A stretch of 11,603 nt of DNA from NCBI GenBank assembly GCA_022013395.1, contig JAKLQL010000063.1, positions 1 to 11,603 of the forward strand. The letters are read 5' to 3'. The notes beneath the pieces were generated by a model, which worked only from the letters and a program-made list of their open reading frames with translations, had not been told where the DNA came from and made no database searches. Every line of letters begins with the position of its first letter. The first letter of the stretch is position 1. The stretch comes from Acetobacterium sp. GTDB lineage: Bacteria; Bacillota; Clostridia; Eubacteriales; Eubacteriaceae. The translations under genes and the position numbers were made by a program. This document shows positions 1 through 6,402 of this stretch, in pieces.

Positions 1-1689
1 CGGTTCGCCCAAATATTCTTCATAAATACGGATAACCGCTGGACTTTGGTGTGATTTACGGTATTTTGTGATTTTTGCATCTGAAACATACAAAGCTTTG
101 GCTCTTTCAGCGCGAATATCAACATCCATTTTTTCTTTTGCTGGAACAATGGATTGACCGCCACCGTTAACACAACCGCCTGGGCATCCCATCAATTCGA
201 TGAAATGAGTATCAGCTAATTCGCCGGCTTTTAATTGTTTCATAACCTTATCAATGTTACTTCCGCCACTGGCAACGACTAATTTAACGGCCAGATCAGG
301 TGTTACATCAACAGTTGCGGTTTTGATCCCTTGAACGCCACGAACCATTTCGTAGTCAATTTCCTGAATATCTTTTTTGTTTAAGATATCAGCAAGTGTT
401 CGTACTGCCGCTTCCATAACACCACCGGTAGCACCGAAAATAACTGCTGCTCCAGTGTATTCGCCATAGTAATCGTCAAAATCTTCTTTTGGAAGTTTAT
501 CAAAGATAATTCTGGCTTCTTTAATCATACGAGCAAGTTCGCGAGTTGTGATTGAAATATCAACATCAGGAATTCCATCAACTTTTAATTCTTCTCGTTT
601 AAGTTCGTATTTTTTTGCTGTACATGGCATAACTGAAACTACGACCATGTCTTTAGGATCAATGCCGTTTGTTTCGGCATAATGGCTTTTTAGTAATGCA
701 CCAGTAATCTGTTGTGGTGATTTACAGCTTGACAGATGTGGTAAAAATTCTGGGTAGTAGGTTTCGATGTATGAAATCCAACCTGGTGAACAAGATGTGA
801 TCATTGGCAGAACGCCGCCGTTGGTAACACGACCAAGAAGCTCAGTTCCTTCTTCCATAATGGTAACATCGGCACCGAAGCCGGTATCAAATACTTTATC
901 AAAGCCAAGTCTTCTCAGGGCTGCTGCCATTTGATCGGTAACAGGTGTTCCCATTGGGTATCCGAATTCTTCACCCAAAGATGCTCGAACTGCAGGTGCT
1001 GTTTCTACGATAACAGTTTTGGTTGGATCGGCAATTGCATCCCAAACTCGCTGAATATCAGATTTTTCTTTTAAAGCGCCAACTGGGCAATTGATAATAC
1101 ATTGTCCACATCGGATACAGCCAACATCTGCCAATGATTTTCCAAAGACAGGTTGAACCTGTGATGTAAATCCACGGCCTACGCTACCAAGAACGGCAAC
1201 ATTTTGAACGTTTGTACATACAGATACACAACGCTTACAAAGAATACATTTGCTTTCATCTCGGACAATTGAGTCAGATTTATCATCAATCAATTTTCCT
1301 GATTTTTCGCCTTCAAAAGGAATTTCAGCAACACCTAAATCAGTTGCTAATGACTGTAATTCACAGTTTTCGCTACGGATACAAGTTGTACATTCTCTGT
1401 TATGGTTTGAAAGAATCAGTTCAAGATTTACGCGTCGTGCTTCTCTTACTTTTGGAGAGTTTGTTAATACTTCGATGCCATTAGCAACTGGGTAAACACA
1501 AGCGGCTTGTAAAGCTCTTGCTCCTGCAATTTCAACTAAACACATACGGCATGCACCAATTTCGTTAACGTCTTTCAGGTAACAAAGGGTTGGAATGTCA
1601 ATATTACATGTTCTAGCTGCTTCTAAGATAGTTGTTCCTTCTGGAACAGTCATTTCTTGTCCGTTTATTTTAAAAGTAATCTCTTTCAT
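1..1689 (-). CDS. hydA: Electron-bifurcating [FeFe]-hydrogenase catalytic subunit HydA (3' end outside window)
   Basis: This cytoplasmic subunit holds the H-cluster that oxidises H2 or reduces protons within HydABC. The start is ATG at 1689, 11 nt after AGGAGG (1701-1706), and 563 codons are visible. By comparison with clostridial hydrogenase I only about 15-20 C-terminal residues should be missing. Domains in order: plant-type [2Fe-2S] domain (C36, C47, C50, C64); His-Cys [4Fe-4S] site (H96, C100, C103, C109); two [4Fe-4S] ferredoxin motifs (C148/151/154/158 and C191/194/197/201); then the H-cluster domain from about residue 210. H-cluster motifs are L1 TSCSPGW (C300, S301), L2 MPCTAKKYE (C356) and L3 GCPGGCVNGGGQ (C502, C506). 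Relay glutamates E280 and E283 are present. The second Cys of the usual TSCCP is Ser here. The gene lies 19 nt after hydB and is last visible in the operon. I recall the A. woodii homologue being called hydA1. Identification is very secure. Confidence 0.97.
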   Translation of the reverse strand, partial: MKEITFKINGQEMTVPEGTTILEAARTCNIDIPTLCYLKDVNEIGACRMCLVEIAGARALQAACVYPVANGIEVLTNSPKVREARRVNLELILSNHNRECTTCIRSENCELQSLATDLGVAEIPFEGEKSGKLIDDKSDSIVRDESKCILCKRCVSVCTNVQNVAVLGSVGRGFTSQVQPVFGKSLADVGCIRCGQCIINCPVGALKEKSDIQRVWDAIADPTKTVIVETAPAVRASLGEEFGYPMGTPVTDQMAAALRRLGFDKVFDTGFGADVTIMEEGTELLGRVTNGGVLPMITSCSPGWISYIETYYPEFLPHLSSCKSPQQITGALLKSHYAETNGIDPKDMVVVSVMPCTAKKYELKREELKVDGIPDVDISITTRELARMIKEARIIFDKLPKEDFDDYYGEYTGAAVIFGATGGVMEAAVRTLADILNKKDIQEIDYEMVRGVQGIKTATVDVTPDLAVKLVVASGGSNIDKVMKQLKAGELADTHFIELMGCPGGCVNGGGQSIVPAKEKMDVDIRAERAKALYVSDAKITKYRKSHQSPAVIRIYEEYLGEP

Positions 1690-1708
1690 TATTCTGATAA
1701 CCTCCTCA

Positions 1709-3508
1709 TCAAGCCTTGGAAATGGAGCCAAATGGACAGGCTTCAATACAGGCACCACATTTTATACATTTTGCAGTATCAATGGTATATGGTTTCTTCT
1801 TTTCGCCAGTAATCGCATCAGCTGGGCATTTCTTAGCACAGATACCACAACCTTTACATGTGTCTTCATTAATTTTGAAGTCTAACAAATGTTTACATAC
1901 GCCGGCAGGACATTTTTTATCTTTGATATGTGCTTCATATTCGTCTCTAAAATAGTGAATCGTTGAAAGAACAGGGTTTGGAGCAGTTTGTCCCAGTCCA
2001 CAAAGGGCTGAAGCTTTGATACCACCTGCCAATTCTTGTAATTTTTCAATATCGCCTTCAACACCTTTTCCGTCACAGATTCGTTCAAGAATTTCTAACA
2101 TTCTCTTAGTACCAATACGGCAAGGTGGGCATTTACCACAAGACTCATCTTGAGTAAAGTCAAGGAAGAAACGAGCAACGTCAACCATACAGTTGTCTTC
2201 ATCCATTACGATCAAACCACCGGAGCCCATCATTGAGCCAATAGCGATCAGGTTATCATAATCAATTTTTGTATCTAATAAAGAAGCAGGGATACATCCG
2301 CCTGATGGTCCACCGGTTTGAGCTGCTTTGAAAGCTTTACCGTTTGGAATACCACCACCGATTTCAAATACGATTTCTCGCAGGGTTGTGCCCATTGGGA
2401 TTTCAAGAAGACCGGTGTTATTGATTTTTCCACCAAGTGCGAATACTTTTGTTCCTTTAGATTTTTCGGTTCCTACTGATGCAAACCATTCTGCGCCTTT
2501 TAAGATGATGGCTGGAATATTTGCATATGTTTCAACGTTATTTAAAACGGTTGGTTTTCCAAATAAACCTTTGTTTGCTGGGAATGGAGGACGTGGACGC
2601 GGTTCACCACGTTTACCTTCAATAGAGTTCATCAATGCTGTTTCTTCACCACACACGAAAGCACCGGCACCAAGTCGAATTTCAAGATCAAAACCGAAAT
2701 CGGTATCAAAAATATTTTCACCTAGTAAACCATATTCTTTTGCCTGGTCAATTGCGATTTGTAAACGGGTAACAGCAATTGGATACTCAGCACGTACATA
2801 TACATAACCTTTAGCTGCGCCAACTGCAAAACCTGCAATCGCCATTGCTTCGATTAATGCATGGGGATCACCTTCTAATACGGAACGATCCATGAATGCG
2901 CCTGGGTCACCCTCATCTGCGTTACATGCTACGTATTTTACGCCGTCTTCTGATACTGCGTCATGAGCAAATTGCCATTTAAGACCGGTAGGGAATCCAC
3001 CGCCCCCACGACCACGAAGACCGGAAGCTTTAACTTCATTAATAACGTCAACTGGTGTCATGGTTAACAGTACTTTTTCAAGTGCCATGTAACCGTCAAA
3101 GCCAATGTATTCATCAATGTTTTCTGGGTTGATAACGCCACAATTAGCTAGAGCAATACGTTTTTGTTTTTTGAAGAATCCTAATTCATTGATTGACAGT
3201 GGATGATGTCCATCACCTTTTTCAGTGTAGATCAGTCGATCCAATGGACGACCTTTGACAAGATGTTCTTCAACCATTTCAGGAATATCAGTTGCTTCAA
3301 CGCGGCTATAGAATGTACCTTCTGGGTAAACAATAACAACTGGTCCCAGTTCACACAAACCAAAACAACCGGTTGCAACAACTTCAACTTCATCAAGTAT
3401 ATCGTGTTTTACGAGTTCTTTTTTTAATTCCTTTACCAATACCATGGAACCAGAGGAAGTACATCCTGTGCCACCACAAATCAGTATCTGCGAACGTTTA
3501 TATGCCAT
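1709..3508 (-). CDS. hydB: Electron-bifurcating [FeFe]-hydrogenase flavoprotein subunit HydB (NuoF-like)
   Basis: This 599-residue subunit binds FMN and NAD(H) and is the known site of flavin-linked electron bifurcation in HydABC-type enzymes. It has an N-terminal thioredoxin-like [2Fe-2S] domain (C11, C16, C48, C52). The NuoF core follows, with an FMN-binding glycine-rich loop GRGGGGFPTG (residues 166-175), the acidic NADEGDPG segment (196-203), a GEETALMNSIEG segment (287-298) and an SLBB region near 350-410. The NuoF [4Fe-4S] site is ESCGKCPPC (C457, C460, C463) plus C503. A C-terminal 2x[4Fe-4S] ferredoxin domain has C551/554/557/561 and C581/584/587/591. CPAGVCKH at 533-540 precedes it and may be the zinc site reported in related HydB structures. 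The ATG follows a strong GAGGAGGAG ribosome-binding site, 19 nt after hydD. Length and architecture match full-length HydB. Confidence 0.97.
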   Translation of the reverse strand: MAYKRSQILICGGTGCTSSGSMVLVKELKKELVKHDILDEVEVVATGCFGLCELGPVVIVYPEGTFYSRVEATDIPEMVEEHLVKGRPLDRLIYTEKGDGHHPLSINELGFFKKQKRIALANCGVINPENIDEYIGFDGYMALEKVLLTMTPVDVINEVKASGLRGRGGGGFPTGLKWQFAHDAVSEDGVKYVACNADEGDPGAFMDRSVLEGDPHALIEAMAIAGFAVGAAKGYVYVRAEYPIAVTRLQIAIDQAKEYGLLGENIFDTDFGFDLEIRLGAGAFVCGEETALMNSIEGKRGEPRPRPPFPANKGLFGKPTVLNNVETYANIPAIILKGAEWFASVGTEKSKGTKVFALGGKINNTGLLEIPMGTTLREIVFEIGGGIPNGKAFKAAQTGGPSGGCIPASLLDTKIDYDNLIAIGSMMGSGGLIVMDEDNCMVDVARFFLDFTQDESCGKCPPCRIGTKRMLEILERICDGKGVEGDIEKLQELAGGIKASALCGLGQTAPNPVLSTIHYFRDEYEAHIKDKKCPAGVCKHLLDFKINEDTCKGCGICAKKCPADAITGEKKKPYTIDTAKCIKCGACIEACPFGSISKA

Positions 3509-3527
3509 CTGCTCTTCTCCTCCTCAA

Positions 3528-3926
3528 TTAACCCTTAACCGTTGGATCGATGACCTTACCATCAACCACAGTCATGGTATATTCATCAACCACTTTGCCT
3601 TGAGCCAAGTGTTCATCTACAACTCGTGCAACCTTTTCTGCGGTCATGTGCACGTAAGTTACTTTGTCATTGTTGGCATCGTAAACTTCTACAATTGGTT
3701 CTAATCGACATGAGCCAATACATCCGGTTTGAGCAACAGTTACGTCTACTAAACCTTTCGCGTCCACTTCTTCCATCAATTTAACCATGACTGGTCGAGC
3801 GCCTGCTGCGATACCACAGGTTGCCATTCCGACTACAACACGGTAGCCATTTTTGCCATGTCGTAAATTGATTTCATTTAATTTTTTTTCACGAATCGCT
3901 TTTAGTTCTGCTAAGGACTTTGCCAT
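3528..3926 (-). CDS. hydD: Small thioredoxin-like ferredoxin HydD (HndB-like), one cluster Cys missing
   Basis: This is a 132-residue protein of the thioredoxin-like [2Fe-2S] ferredoxin fold, the fourth component of the HydABCD complex as I recall it from A. woodii, and related to HndB of NADP-reducing hydrogenases. The start is taken as ATG 3926, because GGAGG lies 9 nt upstream (3936-3940) and the product then begins MAKSLAELKAIREKK. A longer in-frame reading from 4001 lies inside hydE and adds a tail unlike the family. Three Cys are in place for a cluster (C37, C69, C73), but the position C-x4-C from C37 is Gly42. The motif TCGIAAGA seems usual for HndB-like proteins from memory, so this is probably a family feature. 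The cluster may be absent or have another ligand. The gene overlaps the 3' end of hydE by 38 nt and precedes hydB by 19 nt. Its role in bifurcation is not clear from sequence. Confidence 0.9.
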   Translation of the reverse strand: MAKSLAELKAIREKKLNEINLRHGKNGYRVVVGMATCGIAAGARPVMVKLMEEVDAKGLVDVTVAQTGCIGSCRLEPIVEVYDANNDKVTYVHMTAEKVARVVDEHLAQGKVVDEYTMTVVDGKVIDPTVKG

Positions 3927-4476
3927 AAATATCTTCCTCCATAATTTCTTCAAGACCCTCTTGTACGAATTCCCGGATCCAGTTAAGAATGTCCGGTTCA
4001 TTTAAAGATTCGACATTCAGAGTCTCTTTAATTTCACGTGTATTAAAAACAAATAGTTGGTTATTGTAGTCGTGTTCATAGTTAAGATCAGTCTCTCCAA
4101 AAGACATTACCATGGTGAGAATCGTATCTGCCATATTCCCGAGGGGTGCACGGTCAATATGATCTCGCATAAAAGTCCCAACCACTTTTGTTCCAACCCC
4201 CAGGGTTGAGCTTATCTCGAAAAATCCGCCGCATGCTTCCGCTGCTGCTTTGAATAGGGATAAACCCAGTCCAACTCGTCGGGTTGTTCTGGTCGTAACA
4301 AAAGGATCAGTAATATTTTGAAGCCTGTCAGCCGGTATTCCACATCCATCATCTTCGATGATAATGGTGAGTTCATTATTTGCCAAGGATTCAATAATCA
4401 CTAATTTAACAAGCTTCGCCTGTGCTCTGATGGAATTCTGAGTAATATCTAATATGTGAAGGGACAATTCTTTCAT
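3889..4476 (-). CDS. hydE: GHKL ATPase encoded in the hydrogenase operon (HydE of the A. woodii cluster, not the radical-SAM maturase)
   Basis: This 195-residue protein is a stand-alone histidine-kinase-type ATP-binding domain. The N-box is at the very start (HILDITQNS, residues 7-15, with D10 and N14). The G1 box is EDDGCGI (41-47) and the G2 box is RRVGLGLSLFK (66-76). No phosphoacceptor His domain, membrane segment or receiver domain precedes it, so it is not a classical sensor kinase. Residues from about 110 form a C-terminal extension I do not recognise. It lies 9 nt after the hydC stop with no good ribosome-binding site, which suggests translational coupling, and its 3' end overlaps hydD by 38 nt. 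The name follows the A. woodii hydCEDBA cluster from memory and must not be confused with the H-cluster maturase HydE. The biochemical role is unknown. A regulatory kinase or ATP-dependent assembly factor is possible. Confidence 0.85.
   Translation of the reverse strand: MKELSLHILDITQNSIRAQAKLVKLVIIESLANNELTIIIEDDGCGIPADRLQNITDPFVTTRTTRRVGLGLSLFKAAAEACGGFFEISSTLGVGTKVVGTFMRDHIDRAPLGNMADTILTMVMSFGETDLNYEHDYNNQLFVFNTREIKETLNVESLNEPDILNWIREFVQEGLEEIMEEDIYGKVLSRTKSDS
3936..3940 (-). promoter_or_regulatory. Ribosome-binding site fixing the hydD start
   Basis: GGAGG on the minus strand lies 9 nt before ATG 3926 and sits inside the coding sequence of hydE. It favours the 132-residue hydD over the longer open frame starting at 4001, which has no comparable site. 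Confidence 0.85.
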
Positions 4477-4485
4477 AACTGCTAA

Positions 4486-4956
4486 CTAGTATTTTTCTAG
4501 GATTCCTGGAATTTCATCTACGGTCAAACGTCCAAATACTTCTTCATTAATCATCATTACTGGAGCTAAACCACAGGCGCCAACACATCGTGTTGCATCA
4601 ACTGACCATTTTCCATCTTCAGTTGTGTCACCAACCGCGGTTCCCAGAATGCTGTTAACTTTGTCAATAATTGGTTGGGAGCCTCTAACATAACAAGCTG
4701 TTCCCAAGCAGATGCCAATTTTGAATTTTCCTTTTGGTGTAAGTGTAAATTGTGAATAAAATGTTGCCACACCATAGACTTCTGTTAAGGGGATCCCTAA
4801 CTCATCTGCGATGGTTCCCTGTAGTGCAAGTGGTAAGTAGCCGTACTTTTCTTGTGTTTCTTGCAGAATTTGCATTAAACAACCTGGTACTTCTCTGTGC
4901 TCGGCGACTATTGCCTTTACTACGTCCAAATTTTCAACTGGTATTAATTCAGCCAA
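4486..4956 (-). CDS. hydC: Electron-bifurcating [FeFe]-hydrogenase subunit HydC (NuoE-like [2Fe-2S] protein), TTG start
   Basis: This 156-residue NuoE-family subunit carries a thioredoxin-like [2Fe-2S] cluster and docks on HydB in the bifurcating complex. An N-terminal helical part (about 1-75, including YGVATFYSQF at 61-70) is followed by the cluster domain with C83, C88, C124 and C128 in the usual C-x4-C...C-x3-C spacing. The initiation codon is TTG (4956-4954), supported by a perfect AGGAGG at 4965-4970 with an 8-nt spacer. Translation from it gives MAELIPVENL, a normal HydC N-terminus. This is the first gene of the hyd operon, about 60 nt downstream of the proposed transcription start. 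Length is typical for the family. Confidence 0.96.
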   Translation of the reverse strand: MAELIPVENLDVVKAIVAEHREVPGCLMQILQETQEKYGYLPLALQGTIADELGIPLTEVYGVATFYSQFTLTPKGKFKIGICLGTACYVRGSQPIIDKVNSILGTAVGDTTEDGKWSVDATRCVGACGLAPVMMINEEVFGRLTVDEIPGILEKY

Positions 4957-4964
4957 TTTTCAAA

Positions 4965-4970
4965 CCTCCT
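4965..4970 (-). promoter_or_regulatory. Consensus ribosome-binding site selecting the TTG start of hydC
   Basis: AGGAGG on the minus strand is 8 nt upstream of TTG 4956. This perfect site justifies the non-ATG start. Confidence 0.9.
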
Positions 4971-5022
4971 AATTAAATCGTGCAAACCTTTACGCATTGA
5001 TTGCATATTTTCTAACGAGGTC

Positions 5023-5051
5023 ATTATAACACATAACGAAATCTTTCGTTA
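5023..5051 (-). promoter_or_regulatory. Extended -10 promoter of the hydCEDBA operon
   Basis: A perfect TATAAT -10 hexamer lies at 5028-5023 (minus strand). It is preceded by TGT (5031-5029), giving the extended -10 form TGnTATAAT. The hexamer 17 nt upstream (5051-5046, TAACGA) is a poor -35, so the extended -10 probably carries recognition or an activator helps. The predicted transcription start is near 5016, giving a leader of about 60 nt before the hydC TTG. Upstream DNA to 5180 is strongly AT-rich, as an UP element would be. The 20-bp inverted repeat at 5033-5052 covers the spacer and -35 region. Confidence 0.8.
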
Positions 5052-5052
5052 T
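5033..5052. promoter_or_regulatory. 20-bp inverted repeat over the hyd promoter, candidate operator
   Basis: Two perfect 9-bp arms, ATAACGAAA (5033-5041) and TTTCGTTAT (5044-5052), flank a 2-nt centre. The repeat starts just upstream of the extended -10 element and covers the spacer and -35 region. Its centre is near -27 relative to the predicted transcription start. As an RNA hairpin it would lie upstream of the start site and not be transcribed, so a protein-binding site is the better reading. It does not match the Rex (TTGTGA..TCACAA) or FNR/CRP consensus I know. The regulator is unknown. A repressor that blocks polymerase would fit the position. Confidence 0.7.
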
Positions 5053-5181
5053 ATTAATAACAGATAAATTTTTTACTCTTTTCACACCAAAATTTAATGA
5101 AAACCTTTAACTTTTTTGATTTTTGAAGTAAAATTTCTACTCATTTGTTTTTTTTTCAAATAAAGTGTAATAATTTTGCAC

Positions 5182-5216
5182 AAAAAAAGTAGGTATTTTT
5201 TTAAACACCTACTTTT
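5182..5216 (-). terminator. Intrinsic terminator ending the sensor/PHP operon
   Basis: On the minus strand, a 10-bp perfect stem (AAAAGTAGGT, 5216-5207, pairing with ACCTACTTTT, 5194-5185) encloses a 12-nt loop. It runs into seven consecutive T (5188-5182). It lies about 25 nt after the PHP gene stop and about 150 nt before the hyd promoter, so the two operons are probably transcribed separately. Read on the plus strand it ends in only four T, so activity there is less likely. Confidence 0.88.
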
Positions 5217-5240
5217 GCGATAAACTACCGCACCGACCAA

Positions 5241-5969
5241 TTAGCCCAAATAACGTATTAGCGTTTGCCGCTGCATGTCTGGCAGTTCTAAAAAATACTC
5301 CCGTTCGGCCATGTCTTCCAGTTGATGGGCATCGGAGCCATGAATAAACTGATAGTCTTTAAAAAACCGATAATTGTTTAAGACATTCTCGAAAGTTTCC
5401 TTCTTTGAAACTTCACAAGTCTTAATATCCAACTCCAGGGGAATAAAACCCAGCGAGGCAATCAAGCTATAAGACTTTCGGTCGATATGAGCGGGAACCA
5501 TGACGCCCCCGAGATCCGTGACAATTTGCCAGAGCTGATCCACGCCAATATCGGTGGCTGAAATAAGCAGCTTATCGACCTCACCAATGATGTTATCATT
5601 CTTGTCCATGATGTATTGAGGACCGAATAATGCTTTTTCATTCATAACATCCGGCAAGTGATCATAAATGATTTTATCCAATTCCATGGCCGCTTCCAGG
5701 GTTGGCAGATAAGCCAGAATATGAGCTTCTTCTTTGGTGGTGACTTCAATTCCCGGAAGAATACAAATCCCTTTTTCCAGTTCTTTTGCCAATTCTTTGG
5801 CAACGGCCATAATAGCCGGCAAATTCTTAGCGGTATTATGGTCAGTTACGGCAATAAAATCAAGTTCTTTGATAAGCGCCATATTGACAATGTTGTTGGG
5901 AGTCATCTCTTCTTCTCCACAAGGAGACAAGACTGAGTGGATGTGGAGGTCTATGGCTACCTTTTCCAT
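5241..5969 (-). CDS. PHP-domain metal-dependent phosphoesterase
   Basis: This is a 242-residue soluble protein of the PHP family, whose members hydrolyse phosphate esters using two or three metal ions. Metal-binding motifs are present in order: DLHIHS (H9, H11), VTDHN (D43, H44), GIEVTT (E75), AHILAY (H83), PAHIDR (H161) and GSDAH (D213, H215). All expected ligands appear intact, so it should be catalytic. The substrate is not evident; RNA, nucleotide or phosphoprotein substrates are all possible. The ATG is 1 nt after the stop of the DRTGG gene, with only a weak upstream AGGAAA, so translation is probably coupled. It is the last gene before the terminator at 5182-5216. Its presence with a GHKL ATPase and a hydrogenase-like sensor suggests a signalling or phosphate-removal role, which is inference. 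Confidence 0.9.
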   Translation of the reverse strand: MEKVAIDLHIHSVLSPCGEEEMTPNNIVNMALIKELDFIAVTDHNTAKNLPAIMAVAKELAKELEKGICILPGIEVTTKEEAHILAYLPTLEAAMELDKIIYDHLPDVMNEKALFGPQYIMDKNDNIIGEVDKLLISATDIGVDQLWQIVTDLGGVMVPAHIDRKSYSLIASLGFIPLELDIKTCEVSKKETFENVLNNYRFFKDYQFIHGSDAHQLEDMAEREYFLELPDMQRQTLIRYLG

Positions 5970-5970
5970 T

Positions 5971-6303
5971 TTATACGCCGGCGTTTCCTAGTATTTTACA
6001 GACTTCATACGCATTGAGGCCGGTGATGATAACGGGAATGTCTTCGATGATCGCACGTTCTAAAGTACTTTCTTCCACTTCGGCGCCTTCGGGAATGATG
6101 ACACAGGTCATTTCAAGGAGGGTTGCCACGGCAATGATATTGACATGGGTCTGGATCGTTACCCAAGCACATTCGTTGCCGGCATTAGCCATAACCCAGC
6201 TTAATAAATCACCAACGTAACCACTTTTAATCACCCCTTCGATTCCAACCTGGGGATTGAGACACTTGAATTCTTTGTTTTCTAATAATTCACTAACCTT
6301 CAT
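5971..6303 (-). CDS. DRTGG-domain protein (second copy, downstream of the sensory hydrogenase)
   Basis: This 110-residue protein is built of a single DRTGG-type domain, also found attached to phosphotransacetylases and CBS-domain regulators and often annotated as a putative serine kinase by transfer. Typical segments are IKSGYVGDLLSWVMANA (25-41), WVTIQTHVNIIAVATLLE (47-64) and the C-terminal IPVIITGLNAYEVCKIL (89-105). No kinase P-loop is present, so the kinase label is not supported. AAGGAG lies 7 nt before the ATG. The 99-nt gap after the hydrogenase-like gene (6304-6402) shows no clear promoter or terminator to me. It is paralogous to the DRTGG gene at 8179-8529, with similarity clearest around the SG-x3-DLxSxV segment. 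Function is unknown; a ligand-sensing or protein-interaction role is plausible. Confidence 0.85.
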   Translation of the reverse strand: MKVSELLENKEFKCLNPQVGIEGVIKSGYVGDLLSWVMANAGNECAWVTIQTHVNIIAVATLLEMTCVIIPEGAEVEESTLERAIIEDIPVIITGLNAYEVCKILGNAGV

Positions 6304-6402
6304 TCATATTCTCCTTTAAATTTGCATATGTTATCCATAAAATAGATTTGATAATCTTTCAGGTTGTTGATAAAATCCTGTACTGTCTAATGGTGACATT
6401 TT

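Noticed and set aside
2328..2807. 159-codon open frame on the plus strand
   Set aside because: It lies wholly antisense to hydB, whose protein is unmistakable; no ribosome-binding site or recognisable domain.
3927..4001. N-terminal extension of HydD from an upstream ATG
   Set aside because: It lies inside hydE, has no good ribosome-binding site, and the internal ATG at 3926 has GGAGG at proper spacing and a family-like start.
3889..4476. HydE as the radical-SAM H-cluster maturase
   Set aside because: There is no CxxxCxxC motif or TIM-barrel signature; the protein is a GHKL ATPase. No hydF or hydG is in the window either.
5033..5052. The hyd-promoter palindrome as a Rex or FNR/CRP site
   Set aside because: It lacks the TTGTGA..TCACAA or TGTGA..TCACA half-sites and has a 2-nt rather than 4-6-nt centre, so I leave the regulator unnamed.
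5143..5161. Short inverted repeat ATTTG/CAAAT around a run of nine T
   Set aside because: Only five AT-rich base pairs in a strongly AT-rich spacer; expected by chance, and it adds nothing to the stronger terminator at 5182-5216.
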